A stretch of DNA of 64,000 nt from Zoogloea sp021286885 (GTDB taxonomy: Bacteria; Pseudomonadota; Gammaproteobacteria; Burkholderiales; Rhodocyclaceae): the NCBI RefSeq assembly GCF_041915215.1, contig NZ_JAYSBV010000012.1; one strand, given 5' to 3'. Position numbers and translations under genes: made by a program. Shown here piece after piece: positions 26,197 through 35,374 of this stretch (position 1 is the first letter of the stretch; each line of letters begins with the position of its first letter). The notes below the pieces were generated by a model. It did not search any database and had not been told where the DNA came from. It worked only from the letters and a program-made list of their open reading frames with translations.

Positions 26197-27993
26197 ATGC
26201 GCCGCAGCTCCTCTCTCCCGCCGCCCCCCAGCACCGGTGAACGCCACGACTGGCAGACCATCCGCCAGCTCATCCCCTATCTGTGGGCCTGGCGCGGGCG
26301 GGTGCTGCTCGCCCTGGCCTGCCTGGTGGGCGCCAAATTTGCCAACGTGACGGTGCCCCTGGTGTTCAAGGGCATCGTGGATGGGATGGACATCTCCCGC
26401 CAGCAGGCGGTGATCGTGGTGCCCGCCGCGCTGCTGTGCGCCTACGGGGCCCTGCGTTTCTCCACCTCGATGCTCACCGAGCTGCGCGAGATCATCTTCG
26501 CCCGGGTTTCCCAGGAGGCGGTGCGGCGCATCTCGCTCCAGGTATTCGGCCATCTGCATGCCTTGTCCTTACGCTTTCACCTGGAACGCCAGACCGGCGG
26601 TCTGACCCGGGACATCGAGCGCGGCACCCGGGCGATTGGCTCCCTGATCAGCTACACCCTCTACTCCATCCTGCCCACCCTGATCGAGATCAGCCTGGTG
26701 GTGGGGGTGCTGCTCTACCGCTATACCCCTGAGTTTGCGCTGATCACCCTGGCCACCCTGAGCCTGTACGTGTTCTACACCTTCCGCGTCACCCACTGGC
26801 GCATGGCTCTGCGGCGCCGGGCCAATGAGCTGGATTCGGCGGCCAACAGCCGGGCCATCGACAGCCTGATCAACTTCGAGACGGTCAAATACTTCAACAA
26901 CGAGGGCTTTGAATCCCGCCGCTACGATGCCGACCTGCAGCGCTGGGGCGAGGCCCAGATCCGCAATCAGAAATCCCTTTCCTACCTCAACATGGGCCAG
27001 GCGGCGATCATTGCCTGCGGCGTGACGGCCATGATGTGGCGCGCCGCCGTAGGGGTGAGCGCAGGCCGCATGACCCTGGGTGACCTGGTGCTGGTGAATG
27101 CGTTTTTGATCCAGCTTTACATGCCCCTCAACTTCCTGGGGGTGCTGTACCGGGAAATCCGCCAGGCCCTGACCGACATCGAGCGCATGTTCGGGCTGAT
27201 GGGCACCGCCTGCGAGGTGGCCGACCGGCCCGACGCCCGAGAACTCCCCCGGGGGGCCCAGGCGGTGGCGTTTGCCGGGGTGGATTTTGCTTACGATCCG
27301 GCCCGCCCCATCCTGCATCAGGTGAACTTCACCATCCCGGCGGGCCAGACCCTGGCGGTGGTGGGCCATTCGGGCTCGGGCAAATCCACCCTCGCCCGGC
27401 TGCTGTTCCGGTTTTACGACGTGGGTGGCGGCGAGATTCAGGTGGGCGGCGCCGATGTGCGCAGCTACACCCAGGCCAGCCTGCGGGGCGCCATCGGGAT
27501 CGTGCCCCAGGATACCGTGCTGTTCAACGACACCCTGTTCTACAACATCCAGTACGGTCGCCCCGAGGCCAGCCGGGAAGAGGTGGAAGCCGCCGCCCGG
27601 GCCGCCCAGCTGGAAGACTTCATCGCCCGCCTGCCCGAAGGCTGGGAGACCCGGGTGGGCGAGCGCGGGCTCAAGCTCTCGGGGGGCGAAAAGCAGCGGG
27701 TGGCCATCGCCCGGGCCCTGCTCAAGAACCCGGACATTCTGATCTTCGATGAAGCCACCTCGGCCCTCGACTCCCGCACCGAAAAGGCGATCCAGGCCCA
27801 GCTTGAAGCGGCAGCCCGGGGGCGCACCACCCTCATCATCGCCCACCGGCTGTCCACCATCATGAATGCTGATCAGATTCTGGTGCTGGATCAGGGCCAG
27901 GTGGTGGAACGGGGCACCCACACCGCTCTGCTCGCCCAGGAAGGCGCCTATGCAAGGATGTGGGCCCTCCAGCAGCAGGAACAGGAGGCCTGA
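26197..27993 (+). CDS. Atm1/HMT1-type ABC exporter (fused permease-ATPase)
   Basis: 598 aa half-transporter that works as a homodimer in the inner membrane. The N-terminal ABC_membrane domain (about 25-330) has six predicted helices. The DSLINFETVKYFNNE motif and RFHLERQTGGLTRDIERGT mark the Atm1/heavy-metal-tolerance subfamily, which exports glutathione-linked or sulfur-containing compounds. The nucleotide-binding domain has Walker A GHSGSGKST, Q-loop VPQDTVLFNDTLFYNI, signature LSGGEKQR, Walker B ILIFDEATSALD and switch His in AHRLST. Start is uncertain: 26197 leaves a short leader, and in-frame ATGs at 26107 and 26077 are possible. No good Shine-Dalgarno helps decide. Confidence 0.93.
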   Translation: MRRSSSLPPPPSTGERHDWQTIRQLIPYLWAWRGRVLLALACLVGAKFANVTVPLVFKGIVDGMDISRQQAVIVVPAALLCAYGALRFSTSMLTELREIIFARVSQEAVRRISLQVFGHLHALSLRFHLERQTGGLTRDIERGTRAIGSLISYTLYSILPTLIEISLVVGVLLYRYTPEFALITLATLSLYVFYTFRVTHWRMALRRRANELDSAANSRAIDSLINFETVKYFNNEGFESRRYDADLQRWGEAQIRNQKSLSYLNMGQAAIIACGVTAMMWRAAVGVSAGRMTLGDLVLVNAFLIQLYMPLNFLGVLYREIRQALTDIERMFGLMGTACEVADRPDARELPRGAQAVAFAGVDFAYDPARPILHQVNFTIPAGQTLAVVGHSGSGKSTLARLLFRFYDVGGGEIQVGGADVRSYTQASLRGAIGIVPQDTVLFNDTLFYNIQYGRPEASREEVEAAARAAQLEDFIARLPEGWETRVGERGLKLSGGEKQRVAIARALLKNPDILIFDEATSALDSRTEKAIQAQLEAAARGRTTLIIAHRLSTIMNADQILVLDQGQVVERGTHTALLAQEGAYARMWALQQQEQEA

Positions 27994-28046
27994 CGCGGGA
28001 TTCCCTCCTGTGCAGCGCACCATAAAATCCAAGGCTTTGTTTTTAA

Positions 28047-28067
28047 ACCGGCTTGAGCGGTATTTTT
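28047..28067 (+). terminator. Weak terminator candidate after the ABC exporter
   Basis: A 4-bp stem ACCG/CGGT (28047-28050, 28058-28061) is followed by a T-rich run. It lies 54 bp after the exporter stop and before the response-regulator leader. The stem is too short for high confidence. Confidence 0.3.
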
Positions 28068-28112
28068 ACCTATCCTGAACGACTAAACCTTTAGATCGAA
28101 GCGCCGTAAGCC

Positions 28113-28137
28113 ACACCAGTACCCCTTTGGGGGGTGT
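28113..28137 (+). promoter_or_regulatory. Leader hairpin of the response-regulator gene
   Basis: CCCC (28122-28125) pairs with GGGG (28129-28132), extended by ACACC/GGTGT after a four-base bulge. It sits 30 bp upstream of the start codon in the probable 5' leader. Role unknown; attenuation or mRNA stability are options. Confidence 0.3.
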
Positions 28138-28166
28138 TGCACTTTTGGACACGAGAGGAGTCTTCG

Positions 28167-29300
28167 ATGTTTATCGAGCTGGATGAAACCACCGCCCAAT
28201 CCCGACACAAAGCACTTGTGGTGGATGATGACCCCACCTTGCGCATGAGCATGGAAATGACCCTATCCGAGGATTTCGAGGTGGTCGGGCTGGAATCCGG
28301 CGAGGAATGCCTGGCCGAGTTGGACACGCAGACTCCCGATCTGATCTGCCTGGACATCGAAATGGACGGGATGGACGGCCACCAGACCTGCCGGGCACTG
28401 CGGGCCCTGGGGCTACGCCTGCCGGTGATCTTTGTTTCTTCCCACGACAGTCTGGAAGAACGGATCAAGGCTTTCGATGCCGGTGGTGATGATTTCATGG
28501 TGAAGCCCTTCGACCCGGCCCTGCTGCATCTGAAGGCAAATGCCCTGGTGCGGCTCCACCAGGAGCGGGAAAAGCTTGAGCAGGAACGCAAATCGGCCCA
28601 GGACATGGCCTTTGGTTTTTTGAAGACCGCCGGGGAAACCGGCGTGCTGCTGGAGTTTCTGCAAAAGAGCATCGCCTGCACGGATTATCAGGCCCTGGGG
28701 CTGCAAGTCTTGCACACGGCCGCCCAATACGACTTGCAGGTACATCTGCAGATCCGCCACCCGGAAGGCACCCTCAACCTGACGCCCCAAGGGCCCGCCA
28801 GCCCGCTGGAAGTATCCATCCTGGAAAAAAGCGCCGACCTGGGCCGCTTGTTCCGCTTTGGGCAACGCCTGGCGGTGAATTACCCGAGTGTCACGCTGCT
28901 GGTTCAGAATCTGCCTGAGGATGAAGAAGTTGTAGGCCGCATCCGGGACAATCTGGCCCTGTTGGCAGAAAGCGCCCACGGCATTGCCAGCACCATCATG
29001 ATCCGGCACCAGGCCCATGCCCAAGCCCACGCCATTCAGGCCGCCGCCAGCCAGACAGCGGCCACCGTGGAGGCCCTGCGCAGCTTGTACCAGCAACAGC
29101 AGGTCGAAACCCGGCTGCGGCTGGATCAGCTGATCCATGGTGTCGAAAGCACTTATGTGTTTCTTGGCCTGAGCGAAAATCAAGAGGGCATTCTGAGCGA
29201 GGCCCTGCGCAGCGGGGCTGACGAGGTGCTGACCCTTTTCCGTCTGGGCGAAGTCTTTGAGGCCCGCTTGCAGTCCATTCTGACCACCCTCAGAAAATGA
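28167..29300 (+). CDS. Response regulator with unclassified C-terminal region
   Basis: 377 aa. The N-terminal receiver domain (about 12-125) has the acidic pair in VVDDDP, the phosphoacceptor Asp63 in LICLDIEMDGMDG, SS in FVSSHDS and the conserved Lys in MVKPF. A coiled-coil-like linker (LHQEREKLEQERKSAQD) follows. The remaining ~230 residues are mostly helical and fit no DNA-binding, GGDEF or HD-GYP domain that I recognise. AGAGGAG precedes ATG 28167. The hybrid kinase starts 24 bp downstream, so this is its likely partner. Output may be protein-protein contact rather than transcription (inference). Confidence 0.87.
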   Translation: MFIELDETTAQSRHKALVVDDDPTLRMSMEMTLSEDFEVVGLESGEECLAELDTQTPDLICLDIEMDGMDGHQTCRALRALGLRLPVIFVSSHDSLEERIKAFDAGGDDFMVKPFDPALLHLKANALVRLHQEREKLEQERKSAQDMAFGFLKTAGETGVLLEFLQKSIACTDYQALGLQVLHTAAQYDLQVHLQIRHPEGTLNLTPQGPASPLEVSILEKSADLGRLFRFGQRLAVNYPSVTLLVQNLPEDEEVVGRIRDNLALLAESAHGIASTIMIRHQAHAQAHAIQAAASQTAATVEALRSLYQQQQVETRLRLDQLIHGVESTYVFLGLSENQEGILSEALRSGADEVLTLFRLGEVFEARLQSILTTLRK

Positions 29301-29324
29301 ACGCTGCACCACCCGCATCTAAAA

Positions 29325-32003
29325 ATGCCAATCAGCTACAATAACCAATCTCCTCCGCCGCCCGGCATTGTCCAGACCAGCCCCATGCGACGCATCGTCA
29401 TCCTGCTGCTCCTCATTGTCGGGACTTTTCTGATTGCACTCTTTGGCAATCTGATGGTGGCCCGGAATGATCTGGTGGATCAGACCGAAGACCGGATGAT
29501 CACCCTGGCACGCATGGTTGAGCAGCATGCCTCGGGCAATATCGATCGCATCGACGGCATGCTGCTCAGCATCAGCGACCATATCCAGTCCTCCGACCTG
29601 GAAAACGCCCTCAAGATGGATGAGGCGCGGCGCGAGGTGCTGAGCCGGATGCTGGTGGATCACCAGCGCCGCACCTTCGGCGTGGTGTCCATTTCCATCA
29701 CCGACGCCAGCGGCTACGTCTTTGCCAACTCGGTCGGCGCTCCTCCGGGCAATCAGCTGGGTGATCGAGAATATTTTCTGGATCTGAAAGCCGCCTCCCG
29801 TACCACCCCCGTTGTTTCCAAAGCCATTAAGGGGCGGGTCTCCAACAAGTGGGGCATTCAGGTTGCCCGCCGCCTCGAACTCCCCAATGGCCGCTTTGGT
29901 GGCATGGTGGTGGCCAATTTCGGGCTGGATGCGGGCTTCATGGATTACTACGCCACCCTGGGCCTGAGCCCCGGCACCCGCATCAGCATGATCGGCCCCA
30001 AGGGCCAGATCATCGTGCTCCACCCCAAGGACGAAAGCCTGATCGGCAAGACCCTGGCGCCCCCCCGCATCCTGGAGGCCATACGCCAGGGACGCACCGA
30101 CGGCGTACTGGAAGACGTTTCCCCCATCGATCATGCCGAGCGTTTGATCGCCTATCGCAAAACCGTCCAGCACCCCATCTACATCCTGGCCGGCATTACT
30201 GCCCAAGAAGCCTTCAGCGAGTGGAACCACTCGCTCCAACTGAGCATCTTGGGCGCCGTCATTCTGTGCGTGCTGTGCCTGGCGGTGGTGCGCTCCATGG
30301 TGCGCAAGGCTCAACTGGATCAGCTGATGGCCGCCAAAACCCAGGAGCTTGAACACACCAACCACGAGCTTGCCGCCAGCACCGAAGAACTCAAGGCGGC
30401 CCGCGACACGGCCGAGCGGGCCAACCGCGCAAAGAGCGCATTCCTGGCCAACATGAGCCATGAAATCCGCACGCCCATGAATGCCATTCTGGGCTTTTGC
30501 CATTTGCTGAGCACCGGCAATCCCCGCTCCGACCAAAAGGAAGGGCTGGAAAGAATCAATGCGGCCGCCGACCATCTGCTTGCCCTGATTGATGACGTGC
30601 TCGACATCTCCAAGATCGAAGCCGGCAAGCTTGCGCTCGAACAAATCAGTTTCCGCAGCGACATCATGGTGCAGCAAGCGGTTGATCTGGTGGCAGGGCG
30701 GGCCCGGGCCAAAGGCCTGCAAATCGGGATAGACATCAACGGCGTACCCCGCCAGATGAAGGGGGATGTAACCCGCATCCGCCAGATTCTGGTGAATTAC
30801 CTGAGCAATGCGGTCAAATTCACCGAACGAGGCTACATCACCCTAAAAGGCCGGCTGGAGCACCAGACGGACACCCATTACCTGGTGCGCTTTGAAGTCA
30901 CCGACACGGGCATCGGGCTCTCTCCAGTACAACAACAACGGCTGTTCAACGCCTTCCAGCAGGCCGACGACTCCACCACCCGCAAATACGGCGGTACTGG
31001 GCTCGGGCTGGCCGTCAGCCGGCATCTGGCCAGAATGATGGGCGGTGAGGTAGGCGTGGAAAGTACCGAAAACATCGGCTCCACCTTCTGGGTTACCCTG
31101 CAGCTCCCCATTAGCCAAGACCCTCCCCTGCCCGATGCTGGTGCCCAACAGATAGCCGAACAGGGCGTGCTGCGCCGCCTGGCGGCCGAGTGCAGCGGAA
31201 GCCGCATCCTTCTGGCCGAAGATACCGAAGCCAACCAGCAAGTGGCCCTAGCCCTGCTGGCCCAAGCCGGGCTGGGTGCCGACTTGGCCCAGGATGGGCG
31301 CATCGCCGTCCAGATGGCCCGGGAAAAACCCTACGATCTGATTCTGATGGACATGCAAATGCCCCACCTGGATGGGCTGGAAGCTGCACGTCTGATCCGG
31401 GCGTTGCCCAAACATGCCAACACCCCCATTTTTGCGCTGACGGCCAACGCCTTCACCGAAGACCGACTCAAATGCCAAGAAGTCGGCATGACCGGCCACC
31501 TGGCAAAACCCGTCGACCCACAGCTGCTCTACACCACGCTGCTGAACTGGCTCCCCCGCCGGAGCGGCAGCACCGCCCCGCCCCCGCCCTCTGCACCCAC
31601 AGCGCCCTCTGCGCCCAACCCCATTTATCAGCGCCTTGAAAACATGCCAGGCCTGGATCTCGCTGCCGGCTTGCGCAGCACCGGAGGGCGGGCCGACAAT
31701 TTCATCACCCTGCTGGGCAACTTCACCCGCAATCTGCCCCGGGAACAGCAAAAACTGGAAGCGGCCCACCAAAGCGGTGAAGCCGACCAACTACGCCGCC
31801 GGGCCCACGCCCTCAAGGGCTCATCGGCCACCCTGGGGCTGACCGAAGTACAGACCGCCGCCAGCGCCCTTGAAACCCTCCTGCGGGACGGCGAACCCCT
31901 TTCTGCCGACGCCGTGCAAAGCACCTACACCCAACTGAGTCAGGCCCTTCAGCACATGGGTGAAGCCCTGCGTCAGCGCCTGGAAACCACCTCAGCCACC
32001 TAA
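29325..32003 (+). CDS. Hybrid histidine kinase (Cache-type sensor, HisKA, HATPase, REC, HPt)
   Basis: 892 aa inner-membrane phosphorelay kinase. Transmembrane segments at about 22-45 and 305-325 bracket a periplasmic ~260-residue sensor that looks like a double Cache domain (GDREYFLDLKAA; SNKWGIQVARRL). The cytoplasmic part runs HisKA (His379 in MSHEIRTPMN), HATPase_c (ILVNYLSNAVKFTE, DTGIGLS, GGTGLGLAVS), a receiver (Asp676 in LILMDMQMPHLDG, Lys in LAKPVDP), a proline/alanine-rich linker and an HPt domain (His828 in AHALKGSSATLG). A full internal relay is therefore possible, ending on the neighbouring response regulator. ATG 29325 or 29385 could be the start; the latter places the first helix immediately at the N-terminus. 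A strong terminator follows. Confidence 0.94.
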   Translation: MPISYNNQSPPPPGIVQTSPMRRIVILLLLIVGTFLIALFGNLMVARNDLVDQTEDRMITLARMVEQHASGNIDRIDGMLLSISDHIQSSDLENALKMDEARREVLSRMLVDHQRRTFGVVSISITDASGYVFANSVGAPPGNQLGDREYFLDLKAASRTTPVVSKAIKGRVSNKWGIQVARRLELPNGRFGGMVVANFGLDAGFMDYYATLGLSPGTRISMIGPKGQIIVLHPKDESLIGKTLAPPRILEAIRQGRTDGVLEDVSPIDHAERLIAYRKTVQHPIYILAGITAQEAFSEWNHSLQLSILGAVILCVLCLAVVRSMVRKAQLDQLMAAKTQELEHTNHELAASTEELKAARDTAERANRAKSAFLANMSHEIRTPMNAILGFCHLLSTGNPRSDQKEGLERINAAADHLLALIDDVLDISKIEAGKLALEQISFRSDIMVQQAVDLVAGRARAKGLQIGIDINGVPRQMKGDVTRIRQILVNYLSNAVKFTERGYITLKGRLEHQTDTHYLVRFEVTDTGIGLSPVQQQRLFNAFQQADDSTTRKYGGTGLGLAVSRHLARMMGGEVGVESTENIGSTFWVTLQLPISQDPPLPDAGAQQIAEQGVLRRLAAECSGSRILLAEDTEANQQVALALLAQAGLGADLAQDGRIAVQMAREKPYDLILMDMQMPHLDGLEAARLIRALPKHANTPIFALTANAFTEDRLKCQEVGMTGHLAKPVDPQLLYTTLLNWLPRRSGSTAPPPPSAPTAPSAPNPIYQRLENMPGLDLAAGLRSTGGRADNFITLLGNFTRNLPREQQKLEAAHQSGEADQLRRRAHALKGSSATLGLTEVQTAASALETLLRDGEPLSADAVQSTYTQLSQALQHMGEALRQRLETTSAT

Positions 32004-32011
32004 GCTAAGCG

Positions 32012-32038
32012 GCGGGTGGGGAAACTCCTCCCACCCGC
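32012..32038. terminator. Bidirectional terminator between converging genes
   Basis: A 9-bp stem GCGGGTGGG/CCCACCCGC (32012-32020, 32030-32038) around GAAACTCCT sits between the hybrid kinase stop and the converging secreted-protein gene. The T-tract is poor on both sides. Confidence 0.65.
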
Positions 32039-32050
32039 GCAGCCCAGGGC

Positions 32051-32482
32051 TCACATCCCGGCAGCACCGCCCTGGGCCCGCTGCACCCAATGGGCATCAA
32101 AGGGACTGGCCTCGATACCTGCCTGATACTGCAACACGCGTCCACTATAGGCATCGTGCAACGCCACGCCCGCCGCACTGCGCACCCAAATCTGGCGCTT
32201 CTCCGCATCCACCCGCACATCCAGCACCTGCGTACGCCCCGCTTGTCGCAACACCCCCAGAGGCTTGATGCCCTGGCGGACATCCAGCACCTGCACAACG
32301 CCCGAACCTTCGCTCGCCCGCAACACCCACCCCAGCTCCGGGGCCTGCCAGACCTGGACTGAGGCAGCCAAAGCGCCTCCCCAGCCCCCAGCCAATGCCA
32401 GCGCGCAGCACGCACGCCGTACCAGCGCACCCACGCGCCCCGTTGCATGCGGACGTACCCGCCCATCTGTATGCCGATTCAT
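32051..32482 (-). CDS. Predicted secreted protein of unknown function
   Basis: 143 aa. A basic N-terminus followed by a hydrophobic stretch (about 22-38) and an Ala-x-Ala site (GALAAS) suggests Sec export. The mature part shows three short beta-rich repeats of the type QVLDVR..KPLGVL and TQVLDVRVDAEKRQIWVR, resembling blades of a beta-propeller but too short for a complete one. I do not recognise the family. It is divergent from the MocR regulator 155 bp away and convergent with the hybrid kinase. Confidence 0.65.
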   Translation of the reverse strand: MNRHTDGRVRPHATGRVGALVRRACCALALAGGWGGALAASVQVWQAPELGWVLRASEGSGVVQVLDVRQGIKPLGVLRQAGRTQVLDVRVDAEKRQIWVRSAAGVALHDAYSGRVLQYQAGIEASPFDAHWVQRAQGGAAGM

Positions 32483-32637
32483 TTTCTGTCCTCCTTATTC
32501 GCTGGGATGGAACAGACAATAGCTGACACTTTTTGAGCCACACAGATACAATCAAACGATCAGATTCAGCCCCGTACTGGTCAATCCCGCGCAATTGGCC
32601 CGGTGCTTTGACCAATACACCTGCCGGAGCTCCCCCC

Positions 32638-34044
32638 ATGCTCGAACTCAGCCTCAGCCCGGATGCCGCCCTGCCGCTGGTGGATCAGATCGTTCAGGCC
32701 ATCCGCACCCATATCGACGACCGGATGCTGCGCCCCGGCGCCCGCCTGCCCCCCATCCGCAAGCTGGCCGAAGATCACGGGATTTCGCGTTTCACGGTGG
32801 TGGAGGCCTATGATCGGCTGGTGGCCCTGGGGCTGCTCCAGTCCCGGCGCGGCTCAGGCTTTTATGTGTGCAACCGGGATCTGCCCGTGGCGCCAGCCGC
32901 CCCCGCCCCCGACCGGGAACGGGCTATCGACGCGGCCTGGATGAACCGGGAAATGGCCCGGGAAGGCGCCCACCGGGTGCTGGCCGCCGGCGGCGGCCTC
33001 CCCGCTGCCTGGCTGGACGAAGCAGGCCTGCTGCGCAGCCTGCGCAGCCTCACCCGGCGCACCGATCTGCGCCCGGTCAGCTATGGCACCCCCCAGGGCT
33101 ACGAGCCCCTGCGCGCCCAGCTCCAGCTCCGGCTGGGGGAAATCGGCATCGCTGCCCGCACCGAACAGATCGTGCTGACCTACGGAGTGCATCAGTCCCT
33201 GGACATCGTGTGCCGCTACTTCCTGCGCCCGGGGGACTGCGTGTTCGTGGATGATCCGGGCTACTGGAATCTGTTCGGTAATCTACGCCTGTACGGGGTG
33301 CGGCTGGTGGGGGTGCCGCGCACCAGCGAGGGGCCGGACACCCAGATCATGGAAACCCTGCTCCAGGAACATCACCCGCGCCTGTTCTTCACCCACTCGG
33401 TGCTCCACAACCCCACCTCCAGCAATCTGTCGGCAGCCACTGCCTTTCGGGTGCTCCAGCTGGCGGAGCGGCATGACTTCATGATCGTGGAAGACGATAT
33501 TTACGGGGATCTGGTGAATGGCAGCGCCACCCGGCTGGCCAGCCTGGATCAGCTCAGCCGGGTGATCTACACCAGCAGCTTCTCCAAGACGATTTCGGGC
33601 AATCTGCGGGTTGGGTTTTTGGCCTGTCAGCCGGATCTGGCCCAGGCCCTGACGGACGTGAAGATCGTCTCGATGATGTCCTCCCCCGAGCTCCCCGAAC
33701 AGCTGGTGCATCAACTGCTCACCGATGGCCATTACCGCAAGCACCTGGAGCGGGTGCGCGGACGCCTAAGCGAGGCCACCGCCCGGGGGCTGCGCATGCT
33801 GGAACGGGTGGGGCTCAAGGTGGACATGGAGCCCCGGGGCGGGCCCTTCATCTGGGCCCGGGTGCCGGGCCTGCAAGACACCGCCCAGCTGGCCCGGGAT
33901 GCAGCCCGGGAAGACATCGTGCTGGCACCGGGGCATGTGTTCCGCCCCCAAAACCAGCCTTCGGGCAATCTGCGCTTCAATGTGGGCCACTGCGACCACC
34001 CACGCCTGGAGCGCTACCTGGCCGAAGCCCTAGGCCGGCTCTGA
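32638..34044 (+). CDS. MocR-family transcriptional regulator (GntR HTH fused to aminotransferase)
   Basis: 468 aa. The N-terminal GntR winged helix (about 8-75: LVDQIVQAIRTHIDDRMLRPGARLPPIRKLAEDHGISRF region, SRRGSGFYV) is joined by a linker to a class I aminotransferase-like domain. That domain keeps the PLP features DDPGYWNLFG, EDDIYGDL and the Schiff-base Lys317 in SFSKTISGNLRVGF. MocR proteins sense PLP or amino-acid-like effectors and usually regulate a neighbouring gene, often a divergent one; here that would be the secreted protein at 32051-32482. GGAG precedes ATG 32638, so the 35-codon upstream extension is rejected. Confidence 0.94.
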   Translation: MLELSLSPDAALPLVDQIVQAIRTHIDDRMLRPGARLPPIRKLAEDHGISRFTVVEAYDRLVALGLLQSRRGSGFYVCNRDLPVAPAAPAPDRERAIDAAWMNREMAREGAHRVLAAGGGLPAAWLDEAGLLRSLRSLTRRTDLRPVSYGTPQGYEPLRAQLQLRLGEIGIAARTEQIVLTYGVHQSLDIVCRYFLRPGDCVFVDDPGYWNLFGNLRLYGVRLVGVPRTSEGPDTQIMETLLQEHHPRLFFTHSVLHNPTSSNLSAATAFRVLQLAERHDFMIVEDDIYGDLVNGSATRLASLDQLSRVIYTSSFSKTISGNLRVGFLACQPDLAQALTDVKIVSMMSSPELPEQLVHQLLTDGHYRKHLERVRGRLSEATARGLRMLERVGLKVDMEPRGGPFIWARVPGLQDTAQLARDAAREDIVLAPGHVFRPQNQPSGNLRFNVGHCDHPRLERYLAEALGRL

Positions 34045-34070
34045 ATGCCGCCTAGGAGCCAGGGTTCGGC

Positions 34071-34589
34071 TCAAGGCCAGCGCCGCCAGCCTGGAGCGGG
34101 ACGCATATAGGGGCCGGGATAAAAGAAGGGATCGGGATACATCCGGTAGGCGTCCATCTCCCGGCGTCGGGCAGCTTCGGCCTCCGCCTTGGCCCGGGCC
34201 AGTGCGTCGGCCTGCTCCACTTCCCGCTTGTGCTTGTCGGCGGCGGCCTGATCCCGCAGCCAACGCTCATGGGCATCCACCAGCGCATCCAGCACCGCCG
34301 GCTGTACCCCCTTCTGGCGCAGCTCCAGCACCTGGCTGGGGTTCAGGCCGTAGTGGGTGCCGGTTGTGCGGATCTGGTCGATCAACACTTCGGGGGGCGT
34401 GCTACGGGAGCGCGCCACGATCTCATCCAGGCTGAGCGGGCGCAGGGCCGCCTGGGCTGCTTCGATGCGGGCCAGCTCGGCCGGCTCAAGACGCTGCACC
34501 TGAGCCGCCACCGGCTGGGGCGGCGCCACCACGCAGCCCCCCAGCCCCAAAGCCAGCAGGGGTAGCACAACCCAGACGGCGGGCCTCAC
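34071..34589 (-). CDS. Predicted lipoprotein, function unknown
   Basis: 172 aa. A lipobox LGLGGC (Cys19) follows a hydrophobic signal, so an outer- or inner-membrane lipoprotein is expected. The middle contains a helical segment (LSLDEIVARSRSTPPEVLIDQI..LNPSQVLELRQKGV) that looks like a helical repeat found in several proteobacterial lipoproteins. The C-terminus is a long charged helix followed by a Pro/Tyr/Phe-rich tail (YPDPFFYPGPY). Its ATG overlaps the stop of the upstream double-PilJ gene by four bases, so the two are co-translated. Confidence 0.75.
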   Translation of the reverse strand: MRPAVWVVLPLLALGLGGCVVAPPQPVAAQVQRLEPAELARIEAAQAALRPLSLDEIVARSRSTPPEVLIDQIRTTGTHYGLNPSQVLELRQKGVQPAVLDALVDAHERWLRDQAAADKHKREVEQADALARAKAEAEAARRREMDAYRMYPDPFFYPGPYMRPAPGWRRWP

Positions 34590-35371
34590 GCAGCCACCTT
34601 CTCGTACATGCTCACCACCGCATCCATCTGACCCAGGATGCGCTCACTGGTGCTGGCCACATCGGCGGCGGCCTTCTGCTGCTCCGAAGTCCGGGCACCC
34701 AGGGCCGTCTGGAAGAAGAACCACTGCTGCTCCACCAGACCCAGCTCGGACTTGATCTGGGCGGTGTTGAGGGGGCTGGCCTTGAGCTGGTCATGGGCCT
34801 TGGAGAACTCCAGTACCGACTGGGTCAGCATCTCGGTGGCCTGGGGCACGTTCACATTCATCACCCGGAACAAATAGGCCTTGGCCATGCGCTGGGACAG
34901 CATGCGCTGGCGCCCGGCCAGGTTGATGACCTGGGCGGCATGGGCGCCGCTGGCCTGTTCATAGGCCTTGGTCAGCTGATCTGCGCTCGTCAGCACGGAC
35001 TCATTGGCCGTCCAGACCGCCTTGGGATCGCTCTGCACCGCCCCCAGCAGAGGACGAAACCGCCCCCACTCCTGCTCCAGATGCACCAGACGGGACTTCA
35101 CATCATCATTCGGCACCACCCCACGCAGATCCTGGAGCTGCTGCTCGAACAGGCTCATGGACTGGCCCAGCAGCTGCTTGCCTTTGTCTGACTGCACCCC
35201 TGCAGCCTCCTGCAACCAGGCCTTGGCCAGACGTTGCGACAGCATGCGCTGGCGCCCCGCCTTGTTGATGGCCACAGGGAGGGAAGCTCCCGGTGCCGGG
35301 GCTGCAAACACGTCCCGACCCGCCAAAGTACAGCACACGCCCGCCAGGGCGAGAAAACCACGTCTATCCAT
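34586..35371 (-). CDS. Secreted protein with two PilJ-type sensor domains
   Basis: 261 aa. The N-terminus carries DRRGFLALAG and an AAPA cleavage region, a twin-arginine-like signal peptide. Two copies of the PilJ N-terminal (type IV pili chemotaxis transducer / NarX-like) helical module follow, each opening with the hallmark AGRQRMLSQR (about residues 38 and 150). Unlike PilJ, NarX or chemoreceptors there is no membrane helix or cytoplasmic output domain, so the protein should be a free periplasmic ligand-binding or scaffold protein. It overlaps the lipoprotein gene by four bases and starts three bases after the tldD stop, so it may share the tldD transcript. Confidence 0.85.
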   Translation of the reverse strand: MDRRGFLALAGVCCTLAGRDVFAAPAPGASLPVAINKAGRQRMLSQRLAKAWLQEAAGVQSDKGKQLLGQSMSLFEQQLQDLRGVVPNDDVKSRLVHLEQEWGRFRPLLGAVQSDPKAVWTANESVLTSADQLTKAYEQASGAHAAQVINLAGRQRMLSQRMAKAYLFRVMNVNVPQATEMLTQSVLEFSKAHDQLKASPLNTAQIKSELGLVEQQWFFFQTALGARTSEQQKAAADVASTSERILGQMDAVVSMYEKVAA

Positions 35372-35374
35372 TGC

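Noticed and set aside
34586..35371. Chemoreceptor or histidine kinase fragment (pseudogene)
   Set aside because: PilJ modules usually belong to larger receptors, but this frame has its own export signal, two intact modules and coupling to a downstream gene, so truncation is unlikely.
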